This document shows positions 42,906 to 50,849 of a stretch of DNA of 64,000 nt, piece by piece (within the stretch, counting starts at the first letter, position 1; every line of letters begins with the position of its first letter). The notes under the pieces are model-generated. The model did not search any database. It was given only the letters and a program-made list of their open reading frames with translations, and had not been told where the DNA came from. The stretch covers positions 1,364,001-1,428,000 of the forward strand of contig CP107217.1 in the NCBI GenBank assembly GCA_025757745.1, in the 5' to 3' direction. This stretch comes from Coriobacteriaceae bacterium (lineage in GTDB: Bacteria > Actinomycetota > Coriobacteriia > Coriobacteriales > Coriobacteriaceae). A program made the position numbers and the translations under genes.

Positions 42906-44051
42906 ATGGACCTTGCTGACATCCGCCAGGCCATCGATGACATCGACACCACGCTCCTCAACAGCTTTGTCGAGCGCATGGATATTGCCACCGAGGTCGC
43001 CAAATCAAAGATCAAGATGGGCAAGGCCGTCTTTGACCCCGCCCGCGAGCGCTCCAAACTCAACAACCTCGCCAGCCGCGCACCCGAGCGCTACGAGGCC
43101 CAGACCATCGCCCTGTTCCGCCTCCTCATGAGCATGAGCAAGGCCGAGCAGCAGCGCTACATCAACGAGCTCAAGGGCATCACGGTGTCGCAAAAGGCCC
43201 ATGCCACGGCCGCAGCCTTTGACACACCCTTCCCCCAGACGGCCACCGTCGCCTGCCAGGGCGTCGAAGGCGCCTACAGCCAGATCGCCGCATGCAAGCT
43301 CTTCGACGTGCCCGATATCGCCTTCTTTGAGACCTTTGAGGGCGTTATGCGCGCCGTACGCGACGGCTTTTGCGAGTTTGGCGTGCTGCCCATCGAAAAC
43401 TCAACTGCCGGATCGGTCAACGCCGTCTACGACCTGCTTGCACAGTTCGACTTCCACATCGTGCGCTCGTTGCGCCTTAAAATCGATCACAACTTACTCG
43501 TCAAACCCGGCACCAAACTCCAGGACGTTCGCGAGGTCTACAGCCACGGCCAAGCCATTGCCCAGTGCGCCGGCTTTATCGAGGGCCACGGACTGCATGC
43601 CACCAAGTACCCCAACACCGCTATGTCGGCCGAGATGGTCGCCAACTCCGAGCGCACCGATGTCGCCGCCATCGCCTCGCGCAGCTGTGCCGAGCTGTAT
43701 GGCCTCGAGGTGCTGGAGCCCAACATCCAGGACTCGGACAACAACTACACGCGCTTCGTCGTCATCAGTCGCGAACCGCGCGTCTATCCCGGTGCCAACC
43801 GTACCTCGCTCATGATCACCACGGCCAATGAGCCGGGCGCGCTTTATCGCGTACTCGAGCGCTTCTACGCCCTCAACATCAACCTCATCAAGCTCGAGAG
43901 CCGCCCCATCCCCGGGCACGACTTTGAGTTTATGTTCTACTTTGACCTGGACTGCCCCTTTGGCAGCAAGGCCCTCGACGACTTGCTCGACTCAATCGAC
44001 GACGTGTGCGAGAGCTTCACCTACTTTGGCAGCTATACGGAGGTGCTCTAG
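42906..44051 (+). CDS. pheA: Bifunctional chorismate mutase / prephenate dehydratase
   Basis: It converts chorismate to prephenate and then phenylpyruvate. In the 381-residue protein, residues 1-85 are an AroQ-type mutase (IRQAIDDIDTTLLNSFVERM). Residues about 105-285 are the dehydratase (CQGVEGAYSQIAA, LPIENSTAGSVN, NYTRFVVIS). Residues about 295-380 are an ACT domain with NEPGALYRVLERF and the Phe-binding ESRP. Phe feedback is therefore likely. The ATG at 42906 has AAAGGGG at right spacing; a GTG five codons upstream is less likely. Confidence 0.95.
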   Translation: MDLADIRQAIDDIDTTLLNSFVERMDIATEVAKSKIKMGKAVFDPARERSKLNNLASRAPERYEAQTIALFRLLMSMSKAEQQRYINELKGITVSQKAHATAAAFDTPFPQTATVACQGVEGAYSQIAACKLFDVPDIAFFETFEGVMRAVRDGFCEFGVLPIENSTAGSVNAVYDLLAQFDFHIVRSLRLKIDHNLLVKPGTKLQDVREVYSHGQAIAQCAGFIEGHGLHATKYPNTAMSAEMVANSERTDVAAIASRSCAELYGLEVLEPNIQDSDNNYTRFVVISREPRVYPGANRTSLMITTANEPGALYRVLERFYALNINLIKLESRPIPGHDFEFMFYFDLDCPFGSKALDDLLDSIDDVCESFTYFGSYTEVL

Positions 44052-45302
44052 ATGACCGATACCGCCGCAACCCGCCCCTACGGCGTACTGGGCCGCGTGC
44101 TGGGCCACAGCTACACCCCGACCATCTACAAAGAGCTCGCTGGGCTCGAGTACGTGCGTTTTGAGCGCGAGCCCGAGGATCTCGAGGCTTTTATGACGGG
44201 CGATGAATGGGAAGGCACCAACGTGACCATCCCCTACAAGCGTGCCGTCATGGAATACCTGGACGAGCTGAGCCCGCTGGCCGAGCGCATGGGCAACGTC
44301 AACACCATCACGCGCCTGCCCGATGGCCGCCTGCGCGGCGACAACACCGACTACTTTGGTTTTCAGTGTCTGGTCGAGGAGCTGGGCGTTGAAGTTGCCG
44401 ACAAGAAGGTCCTTGTGCTCGGCGCCACCGGTGGCGCAGGTACCACTGCCAGCATGGTGCTCGGCGATCTGGGCGCCATCGTCGTACCCGTGGGTCGCAC
44501 GAGCGAGGTCAATTACGACAACATCGCGCAGCAATCCGATGCCGCGCTGCTCGTCAACTGCACGCCTGCCGGCATGTTCCCCCACTGCCCCGACGCTCCC
44601 TGCACGCTCGAAGGCCTCGATGCGCTCGAGGGCGTCATCGACATTGTCTACAACCCCGCCCGCACGGGTCTGATGCTCGAGGCCGAGGGCCGCGGCATCC
44701 CCTGCATCGGCGGCCTGCTCATGCTTGTGGCACAAGCAGCACGGGCTGTTGAGCGCTACACCGGCAAAGCCACCCCGCGCGAGCGCATCCTGGACGTAAC
44801 GGAGCGCCTGTCTCACCGCGAGCAGAACATCGCCCTGATTGGCATGCCAGGTTCGGGCAAGACCCGCGTGGGCGAGCAGATCGCCCAGCTCACGGACCGC
44901 GAGCACATCGACCTCGATCGCGCCCTCGAGGAGCGCCTGGGCATGCCCTGCGCCGACTTTATCGTCGAGCGCGGCGAGGCGGCCTTCCGCGAGCAGGAGA
45001 CGGCGGCGCTAGCCGACATCTCCAAGCGCAGTGGCCTGGTGCTCTCCACCGGCGGCGGCGTGGTCACGCGCGATGAAAACTATCCGCTGCTGCACCAGAA
45101 CAGCCAAATCGTGATGCTTAACCGCAAGCTCGACGAACTCGCTCATAAGGGACGCCCCATCACTGCCCGCGATGGCATCGAAAAGCTCGCCGAGCAGCGC
45201 ATGCCGCGCTACCGCGCCTGGGCCGACCACATCATCGACTCGCGCGACTGCGCCGCCAACACCGCCCGCGCCGTCCTCGACACCCTCCCACCCGCTCTCT
45301 AA
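44052..45302 (+). CDS. aroEK: Fused shikimate dehydrogenase (AroE) and shikimate kinase (AroK)
   Basis: The 416-residue protein joins two pathway steps. Residues 1-255 are AroE: NVTIPYK with the catalytic Lys, NTITRLPDGRLRGDNTDYFGF, and nucleotide-binding LGATGGAGTTASM. Residues about 270-416 are AroK: Walker A IGMPGSGKTRVGE, DLDRAL, RGEAAFR, STGGGVV. The AroE substrate motif, normally SxSP, reads GHSYTP, an unusual form. It starts directly after the pheA stop. Confidence 0.94.
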   Translation: MTDTAATRPYGVLGRVLGHSYTPTIYKELAGLEYVRFEREPEDLEAFMTGDEWEGTNVTIPYKRAVMEYLDELSPLAERMGNVNTITRLPDGRLRGDNTDYFGFQCLVEELGVEVADKKVLVLGATGGAGTTASMVLGDLGAIVVPVGRTSEVNYDNIAQQSDAALLVNCTPAGMFPHCPDAPCTLEGLDALEGVIDIVYNPARTGLMLEAEGRGIPCIGGLLMLVAQAARAVERYTGKATPRERILDVTERLSHREQNIALIGMPGSGKTRVGEQIAQLTDREHIDLDRALEERLGMPCADFIVERGEAAFREQETAALADISKRSGLVLSTGGGVVTRDENYPLLHQNSQIVMLNRKLDELAHKGRPITARDGIEKLAEQRMPRYRAWADHIIDSRDCAANTARAVLDTLPPAL

Positions 45303-45303
45303 C

Positions 45304-45346
45304 AAAAACCACCACAAAGGGGACAGGCACCTTTGTGGTGGTTTTT
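45304..45346. repeat. Perfect 17-bp palindrome between aroEK and aroQ
   Basis: AAAAACCACCACAAAGG (45304-45320) pairs perfectly with 45330-45346 around the loop GGACAGGCA. The 3' arm ends in five T, so on the plus strand it could act as a terminator inside the operon. GGGACAGG recalls GGGACGGG in the palindrome at 34175-34257, suggesting a family of REP-like elements. Confidence 0.8.
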
Positions 45347-45387
45347 CGTTCCGCCTCACCGCCCGACCAACCGCAAAGGAAGCAACC

Positions 45388-45825
45388 ATGAAAGCACTCG
45401 TCATCAACGGTCCCAACCTCAACATGCTCGGCATTCGTGAGCCGGGCATCTACGGCAGCGACAACTACGACCGCCTGGTCCAGATCTGCCAGGAGGCAGG
45501 CGCTGCACAGGGTTTTGACGAGGTCGAGGTCTTCCAGTCCAACCACGAGGGCAGCATCGTCGACAAGATTCAGGAGGCCTACGGAAAGGTCGACGGCATC
45601 GTTATCAACCCGGCAGCTTACACACACACCAGCGTGGCGATCCTCGACGCCCTCAAAGCCGTCGCCATCCCCGCCGTCGAGGTCCACCTCAGCGCCGTCG
45701 AGAAGCGAGAGGACTTCCGCCAGGTAAGCTATGCACGCCTAGCGTGCTTTGCCACCATCACCGGCGAGGGCCTGCAGGGCTACGCGCATGCGCTGGAGCT
45801 GCTGAGGGAACGTCTGCTACACTAA
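45388..45825 (+). CDS. aroQ: Type II 3-dehydroquinate dehydratase
   Basis: It dehydrates 3-dehydroquinate to 3-dehydroshikimate. The 145-residue protein starts MKALVINGPNLNMLGIREP (catalytic Tyr at IYG), with FQSNHEGSIVDKI, NPAAYTHTSVAI and EVHLSAVEKREDFR, diagnostic of the dodecameric type II enzyme. The ATG at 45388 has AAAGGA nearby. It is the last aro gene, separated from aroEK by a palindrome. Confidence 0.96.
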   Translation: MKALVINGPNLNMLGIREPGIYGSDNYDRLVQICQEAGAAQGFDEVEVFQSNHEGSIVDKIQEAYGKVDGIVINPAAYTHTSVAILDALKAVAIPAVEVHLSAVEKREDFRQVSYARLACFATITGEGLQGYAHALELLRERLLH

Positions 45826-45903
45826 TCTTTGAGACAAATGAGCCGGTGACGTTTGCCCTGAATCATTTGTAACTGTTCGATTGACATACAAAGGAGCATA
45901 TCC

Positions 45904-47028
45904 ATGTCCCAGTACGATTACCTTGTCGTCGGTGCCGGCCTTTCGGGCGCCGTCTTTGCCAATGCCGCCAAGCGCGCCGGCAAGTCGGTCCTGGTCATCG
46001 ACCGCCGCGACCACATCGCCGGCAACGTCTACACCGAGGACGTCGAGGGCATCCAGGTCCACCGCTACGGCGCACATATCTTCCACACCTCCATGAAGGA
46101 CGTCTGGAACTACGTCAACCGCTTCGCCGAGTTCAACAACTACGTCAACTCGCCGGTCGCCAACTTCCACGGCAACATGTACAACATGCCCTTCAACATG
46201 AACACCTTCGCCAAGATGTGGCCGGGCGTCGTCACGCCGGCAGACGCCAAGGCCAAGATCGCCGAGCAGGTGGCCGCCGAGAACATCGGCGAGCCGCAGA
46301 ACCTTGAGGAGCAGGCGCTGTCGCTCGTCGGCCGCGACATCTTCGAGACGCTCGTGAAGGGCTACACCGAGAAGCAGTGGGGCCGTGATTGCAAGGACCT
46401 GCCCGCGAGCATCATCAAGCGCCTCCCCTGCCGCTTTACCTACGACAACAACTACTTCAACGACCGCTACCAGGGCATCCCCATGGGCGGCTACACCAAG
46501 ATGGTCGCCAACATGCTCGAGGGCGTCGAGGTGCGCTGCGGCGTGGAGTACAAGGAGCTGATCGCCGCCGAGCCCGATATCGCCGCCAAGACGATCTACT
46601 GCGGCCCCATCGACGCGTTCTACGACTTTAAGCTGGGCACGCTGGAGTACCGCAGCCTGCGCTTTGAGACCGAGACGCTCGACGAGCAGGACCACCAGGG
46701 CGTGGCCGTGGTCAACTATACCGAGCGCGAGATCCCCTATACCCGCATTATCGAGCACAAGCACTTTGAGTTCGGCACGCAGGACAAGACCGTCATCACG
46801 CGCGAGTACCCGGCGGACTGGAAGCCCGGCGACGAGCCCTACTACCCCATCAACGACGCCAAGAACGAGGCCCTGTACAAGCAGTACGAGGAGCTGGCGG
46901 CGCAGGAGGGCGACGTGATCTTTGCCGGTCGCCTGGGCGGCTACAAGTACTACGACATGGACAAGGCCATCGCCGCGGCCTTCGAGCTCGTCCGCAACGA
47001 GCTTGGCGTGGAGCCCACGGAGGCGTAG
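45904..47028 (+). CDS. glf: UDP-galactopyranose mutase
   Basis: Glf interconverts UDP-galactopyranose and UDP-galactofuranose, the donor for galactofuranose in surface glycans. The 374-residue flavoprotein has the FAD motif VVGAGLSGAVFA, HRYGAHIFHTS, KGYTEKQWGRD, RYQGIPMGGYTKM and C-terminal FAGRLGGYKYYDMD. It is strongly GC-rich, unlike the glycosyltransferase genes that follow. AAGGAG lies upstream of the ATG. It opens the polysaccharide region. Confidence 0.97.
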   Translation: MSQYDYLVVGAGLSGAVFANAAKRAGKSVLVIDRRDHIAGNVYTEDVEGIQVHRYGAHIFHTSMKDVWNYVNRFAEFNNYVNSPVANFHGNMYNMPFNMNTFAKMWPGVVTPADAKAKIAEQVAAENIGEPQNLEEQALSLVGRDIFETLVKGYTEKQWGRDCKDLPASIIKRLPCRFTYDNNYFNDRYQGIPMGGYTKMVANMLEGVEVRCGVEYKELIAAEPDIAAKTIYCGPIDAFYDFKLGTLEYRSLRFETETLDEQDHQGVAVVNYTEREIPYTRIIEHKHFEFGTQDKTVITREYPADWKPGDEPYYPINDAKNEALYKQYEELAAQEGDVIFAGRLGGYKYYDMDKAIAAAFELVRNELGVEPTEA

Positions 47029-47073
47029 GGGCGCAGCAGGCCAAAGCAGACAGCCTTAATTGCAAAAGCAGTA

Positions 47074-47109
47074 AGCCCGGTACAGCAATCGCTGTGCCGG
47101 GCTAATTTT
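47074..47109 (+). terminator. Terminator after glf
   Basis: A 13-bp stem with one mismatch (47074-47086 with 47091-47103) has an AATC loop and is followed by AATTTT. Confidence 0.8.
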
Positions 47110-47144
47110 GTGAAGCAATCAAAGTGCGCTACTTATTTTCAAGA

Positions 47145-47186
47145 AAACAGGGCCGCAAGTCATCCCCATGTCTTGCGGCCCTGTTT
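47145..47186 (-). terminator. Long hairpin terminator, minus strand
   Basis: A perfect 15-bp stem (47145-47159 with 47172-47186) is followed on the minus strand by TTCTTGAAAATAAG after TTT in the stem. It lies downstream of the cytidylyltransferase gene and faces the glf terminator. About 110 bases between it and that gene show nothing recognisable. Confidence 0.7.
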
Positions 47187-47295
47187 AGACAATACCAAGA
47201 TTCAATATATGCCAAGCCTGAATTCAGAGTCTTAAATACAAGAATTGCGGCGCTGCTTTGCCTTGCAGACGGACTGATGATGCACGGGATTGGTC

Positions 47296-47772
47296 CTACT
47301 GAGCAAGCCTGCTTTTTACTTCTGTTGTAGAGATTCCGGGGGTTCGGTTCAAGTAGACAACATCGCAGATATCTTTTAGCGATTCGAAACGAGGGTCGCC
47401 AGCCCAATCCCCTCCCATACAAACAATATCGGCATGGTATATTTCGACGTCGCGCGTCTTCTGATTCCAATCATTTTCGGGAATGACCAAGTCAACATAG
47501 CGTAGAGCCTCAAGCATCTCGCGCCGAACTTCATAGGAGTAAAAGCTGGTCTTTCCTTTGAGTGCATTAAATTCATCAGTTGACAACCCTACGATTAAAT
47601 AATCGCCAAGCTTGGAAGCCTGCTGAAGGAGACGAATGTGTCCATAATGCAGTAGGTCGAATGTTCCATAGGTAAGCACTCGTTTTAAGGAATGATGACC
47701 CTCCGCACCGACTAAACCAGTTTCAAACAAATCGGGGTTTGCTTCAATCCGAACAGAGGAAAGTGCGCCCAT
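47296..47772 (-). CDS. tagD: Glycerol-3-phosphate cytidylyltransferase (TagD/GCT type)
   Basis: It makes CDP-glycerol from CTP and glycerol 3-phosphate. The 158-residue protein has the nucleotidyltransferase signature VLTYGTFDLLHYGHIRLLQQA, then GLSTDEFNALKGK, GGDWAGDPRF and YLNRTPGISTTEVK, as in TagD. About 30 residues precede the core. The ATG at 47772 with GGAG is preferred since longer forms overlap the tRNA-Arg and its terminator. CDP-glycerol usually feeds teichoic acid or glycan decoration; no TagB/TagF polymerase is in the window. Confidence 0.88.
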   Translation of the reverse strand: MGALSSVRIEANPDLFETGLVGAEGHHSLKRVLTYGTFDLLHYGHIRLLQQASKLGDYLIVGLSTDEFNALKGKTSFYSYEVRREMLEALRYVDLVIPENDWNQKTRDVEIYHADIVCMGGDWAGDPRFESLKDICDVVYLNRTPGISTTEVKSRLAQ

Positions 47773-47780
47773 CAGCCGCT

Positions 47781-47811
47781 CCAAAAAGAAGAGCCGCCAC
47801 ATTGACGGCTC
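47781..47811 (-). terminator. Terminator after tRNA-Arg(TCT)
   Basis: GAGCCG (47791-47796) pairs with CGGCTC (47806-47811), with TTCTTTTTGG following on the minus strand. It is 13 bases after the tRNA. Confidence 0.75.
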
Positions 47812-47824
47812 GGTAAATACGAGG

Positions 47825-47898
47825 TGCTCCATGGCGGATTCGAACCGTCGACCTTGGGATTAGAAGTCCCCTGCTCTATCCAACTGAGCTAATGGAGC
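47825..47898 (-). tRNA. tRNA-Arg (anticodon TCT)
   Basis: The minus strand folds as a 74-base cloverleaf with acceptor GCTCCAT/ATGGAGC, D arm AGCTCAGTTGGATAGAGC and anticodon loop CTTCTAA, anticodon TCT for AGA. The T loop is TTCGAAT. Two stem positions do not pair normally: the outer anticodon pair (G-A) and one T-stem pair (A-C). No CCA is encoded. A TATAAT at 47944-47949 upstream is a possible -10. Confidence 0.93.
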
Positions 47899-47951
47899 AT
47901 AAAGTCGCGTATCCAAGCAAGTGCAAGTTCACGCGGCTAATAAATTATAGC

Positions 47952-48719
47952 CTACTTGAACTGGTCGTGGTACGCCTTGCAGACCTCATCCACGGGGCCA
48001 TCCATGCGCAGGTCGCCCTTCTCGATCCATACGGCACGCTGGCAAATGCGCTCAACCTGCTCCATGGAGTGAGAAACGAACAGAACTGTGACGTCGCCGC
48101 TCTCAATAAAGTGCTGAATGCGACGCTCACACTTCTGCTGGAAAAAGACATCGCCAACAGAAAGCGTCTCATCGACGATAAGGATATCGGGCTCGGTAAT
48201 CGTGGCGATGGCAAAGGCGATACGCGCAACCATACCCGAAGAAAAGTTCTTCAGAGGCATATCAACGAAGTCTTTGAGCTCAGCGAATTCAATAATCTCG
48301 TCAAAACTAGCATCGATAAACTCTTTGGTGTAACCAAGTAGCGCACCGTTAAGGTAGATGTTCTCACGCGCGGTAAGCTCGGGGTCAAAGCCGGCGCCAA
48401 GCTCAATCAACGGCGCAATATTGCCGTGGACCTTGACCTCACCCTCGCTCGGCTCTAAAACGCCAGCGATAATCTTGAGCATCGTAGACTTACCGGAACC
48501 GTTAGTACCAACAAGGCCAACAACCTCGCCGCGATGCACGTCAAACGAAATGTGCTTAAGCGCACGGAACTCCTCAAAGAACAGCTCGTGCTTAGCAAGC
48601 TTAATAAAGTACTCCTTAAGGTTTGTAAGCGACTCAGACGCCATGTTAAAGATCATGGTGACGTCTTTGACCTCAACAGCAAGGGGCTGCTTGCTGTAAT
48701 CAATAGCAGATACAGTCAT
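47952..48719 (-). CDS. Polysaccharide ABC exporter, ATP-binding subunit (Wzt/TagH type)
   Basis: The 255-residue protein has Walker A GLVGTNGSGKST, the Q-loop region PLIELGAGFDPELTARENIYLNG, signature FSSGMVARIAFA and Walker B DILIVDETLSVGD, all typical of O-antigen or teichoic-acid exporters. The C-terminal carbohydrate-binding domain of some Wzt proteins is absent. The ATG at 48719 has AAGGAG eight bases upstream. It follows the permease by 12 bases. Confidence 0.94.
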   Translation of the reverse strand: MTVSAIDYSKQPLAVEVKDVTMIFNMASESLTNLKEYFIKLAKHELFFEEFRALKHISFDVHRGEVVGLVGTNGSGKSTMLKIIAGVLEPSEGEVKVHGNIAPLIELGAGFDPELTARENIYLNGALLGYTKEFIDASFDEIIEFAELKDFVDMPLKNFSSGMVARIAFAIATITEPDILIVDETLSVGDVFFQQKCERRIQHFIESGDVTVLFVSHSMEQVERICQRAVWIEKGDLRMDGPVDEVCKAYHDQFK

Positions 48720-48731
48720 AAACAGCACTCC

Positions 48732-49577
48732 TTAGATGTAGAGAATGAACTTGTGCTCGGTTTTGTGGAACACGGTATAGCCAATGGCAAGAGCAAAAAC
48801 AGCCCAAGCAACGCACAGACCAAACGTAAGTGCAGAAGGCATGGTATTAAACAGGAAGATATCGCGCATAAACTGTAGATAGTTGTACATGGGATTCACA
48901 ACCACCAGGACCTGAATCCAGTGAGCCATCTTGCCAATGAAGTCGGTCGTCCAGAAAATCGGCGTCAAATACATCCAAGCAGTAATGACAACACTCCACA
49001 GATGCATAACATCGCGGAAGAAGACCGCCAACGCCGAAAGCATCAAGCCCAAACCCATACAAAAGCACATGAGCAAAAGGAGGCAAACCGGCAACAGGAT
49101 TAAATGCCAAGTAGGAACTACATGGAACCAGAGCATGACCAAAGCGACGGCAACCAGAGAGAAAGCGAAGTTAACAAGCGAGAACAACACCTTCTGCACC
49201 GGGAATACCCAGCGATGCACCTTGACCTTCTTTAGCAGTGAGGAAGCCCAAATGATGGACATAAGCGCTTGGTTCGTCGACTCGGACATGACGGAAAACG
49301 TCACGTTACCGACGATCAAATAAAGTGGATACATCTCAGGCGTGATGGAGCCATTACGACCTTGGGCAAAGATAGTCGAAAACACGATCGACATGACAAT
49401 CATCATCAACAAAGGATTAAGCACGGACCAAGCTACGCCCAAAACGCTGCGACGATACTTAATCTTAAAATCCTTGGTAACCAACTGCCTGAGGATAAAT
49501 TTGTCCTTCTCATAATCATTTTTAGCGTGAGAGGCCGGTTTAGCCACCGCTTTCTGACTCTCAAGATTGTCAGCCAC
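48732..49577 (-). CDS. Polysaccharide ABC exporter, permease subunit (Wzm/TagG type)
   Basis: The 281-residue ABC-2 permease has about six membrane helices and the motif LVTKDFKIKYRRSVLGVAWSVLNPL at its cytoplasmic start, typical of Wzm/TagG. Near the end is LVVVNPMYNYLQFMRDI. The GTG at 49577 has AAGGAG seven bases upstream; longer frames start in the divergent promoter region. With the ATPase it should export a lipid-linked glycan. Confidence 0.94.
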   Translation of the reverse strand: MADNLESQKAVAKPASHAKNDYEKDKFILRQLVTKDFKIKYRRSVLGVAWSVLNPLLMMIVMSIVFSTIFAQGRNGSITPEMYPLYLIVGNVTFSVMSESTNQALMSIIWASSLLKKVKVHRWVFPVQKVLFSLVNFAFSLVAVALVMLWFHVVPTWHLILLPVCLLLLMCFCMGLGLMLSALAVFFRDVMHLWSVVITAWMYLTPIFWTTDFIGKMAHWIQVLVVVNPMYNYLQFMRDIFLFNTMPSALTFGLCVAWAVFALAIGYTVFHKTEHKFILYI

Positions 49578-49738
49578 GGACCATCTCCTTGTCTCGCAAA
49601 ACATAACAGTGGAAAGTATAGCCCTCCCGCGTAGACGATAACTCACCGCAACAAATCTGGAGAACTAACCCATATCTAATCAAAGGGATAGGTGATGGTT
49701 ATACTTTCGACCAGTTGAGTCATTAAAGGAGGTCCTAT
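49578..49738. promoter_or_regulatory. Divergent promoter region between the ABC exporter and a glycosyltransferase
   Basis: TATACT occurs on both strands in this 161-base gap: on plus at 49700-49705, 34 bases before the glycosyltransferase ATG, and on minus about 35 bases before the permease GTG. Both are followed by TTTC. Matching -35 boxes are weak. Confidence 0.45.
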
Positions 49739-50674
49739 ATGGACTATTCGAATATCGCCGTCATTATCCCTTGCTACAACGAAGCATTAACGATCGGCAA
49801 AGTTGTCGATGATTTTCACCGCGAATTGCCAGACGCAACAGTATACGTTTACGACAACAATTCCGCCGACAATACGGCACAGATAGCCAAGCAGCACGGG
49901 GCCACAGTGCGACATGAACCAAGGCAGGGCAAAGGCAACGTCTGCCGCCAAATGTTTCGCGATATCGACGCCGAGTGCTACTTGATGGTTGATGGAGACG
50001 ACACGTACCCCGCCGAAGCCGCCAAATCGCTCTGTGAGCCCATCCTTAATGGCGAGGCAGACATGACCGTCGGCGATCGTCTCTCTAATGGCACCTATGC
50101 AGAAGAGAACAAAAGAGCATTTCACGGGTTCGGAAACAATCTTGTTCGCGCCATGATCAAGTGGATTTACGGCTATAGCTTCGACGACGTCATGACCGGC
50201 TACCGAGCCATGAGCAAGCCTTTCGTAAAGACCTTCCCCGTCTTGAGTGAAGGCTTCCAAATCGAAACCGAGCTCTCCATTCATGCCGTCGACCACCGCT
50301 GGCGCATAAAAGATGTGCCGGTGGAGTATCGCGATAGACCCGCAGGCTCCGAGTCCAAGCTCAACACAGTTAGCGACGGCATTAAGGTAATCGCAATGAT
50401 CGGAACACTCTTTAAGGACTATCGTCCGCTCAAATTCTTTAGTCTTATTGCATTCATCTTTGCCATCATAGGTCTCACTCTCGGAATCCCAATTATTGCG
50501 GAGTACTTCCAAACCGGCTTAGTCCCCCGCTTCCCCACAGCCATGCTCGCGGTCTCATTCATGTTTCTGTGCGGGCTGAGCCTGGCAACCGGCCTCATCC
50601 TCGACTCAATAGCAAAAGTTGAGAAAAAGCAATGGGAACTGCAGGTGTATAGCAAAACAGAATGCAATCACTAG
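49739..50674 (+). CDS. GT2-family glycosyltransferase with two membrane helices
   Basis: The 311-residue protein has the GT-A start VIIPCYNEALTIGKVVDDF, DNNSADNT and the metal-binding VDGDDTYP. GYRAMSKPFVKTFPVL precedes an acceptor-side segment GFQIETELSIHA. Two C-terminal helices (about 232-254 and 268-290) anchor it. This layout resembles polyprenyl-phosphate sugar transferases of the DPM1/GtrB type; the sugar is unknown. AAAGGAGG precedes the ATG. Confidence 0.88.
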   Translation: MDYSNIAVIIPCYNEALTIGKVVDDFHRELPDATVYVYDNNSADNTAQIAKQHGATVRHEPRQGKGNVCRQMFRDIDAECYLMVDGDDTYPAEAAKSLCEPILNGEADMTVGDRLSNGTYAEENKRAFHGFGNNLVRAMIKWIYGYSFDDVMTGYRAMSKPFVKTFPVLSEGFQIETELSIHAVDHRWRIKDVPVEYRDRPAGSESKLNTVSDGIKVIAMIGTLFKDYRPLKFFSLIAFIFAIIGLTLGIPIIAEYFQTGLVPRFPTAMLAVSFMFLCGLSLATGLILDSIAKVEKKQWELQVYSKTECNH

Positions 50675-50849
50675 CGAGGCAACAAATTAAAGGGCGGTAT
50701 ATATATATTTTGTTTAGCATTTAACCATGCTATCCACCGCTTAGTGGGAGCCGGGCTCCACTCATCCAGATTTAATCAGTCGTCGCAAAACCATCGAACT
50801 ACGTAGGCTATATTAAACAGAACTCTATTCTCAACACGAAGGATACAGA

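Noticed and set aside
47124..47330. 68-codon plus-strand frame between glf and tagD
   Set aside because: It runs through two terminator hairpins, lacks a ribosome-binding site and overlaps the tagD end.
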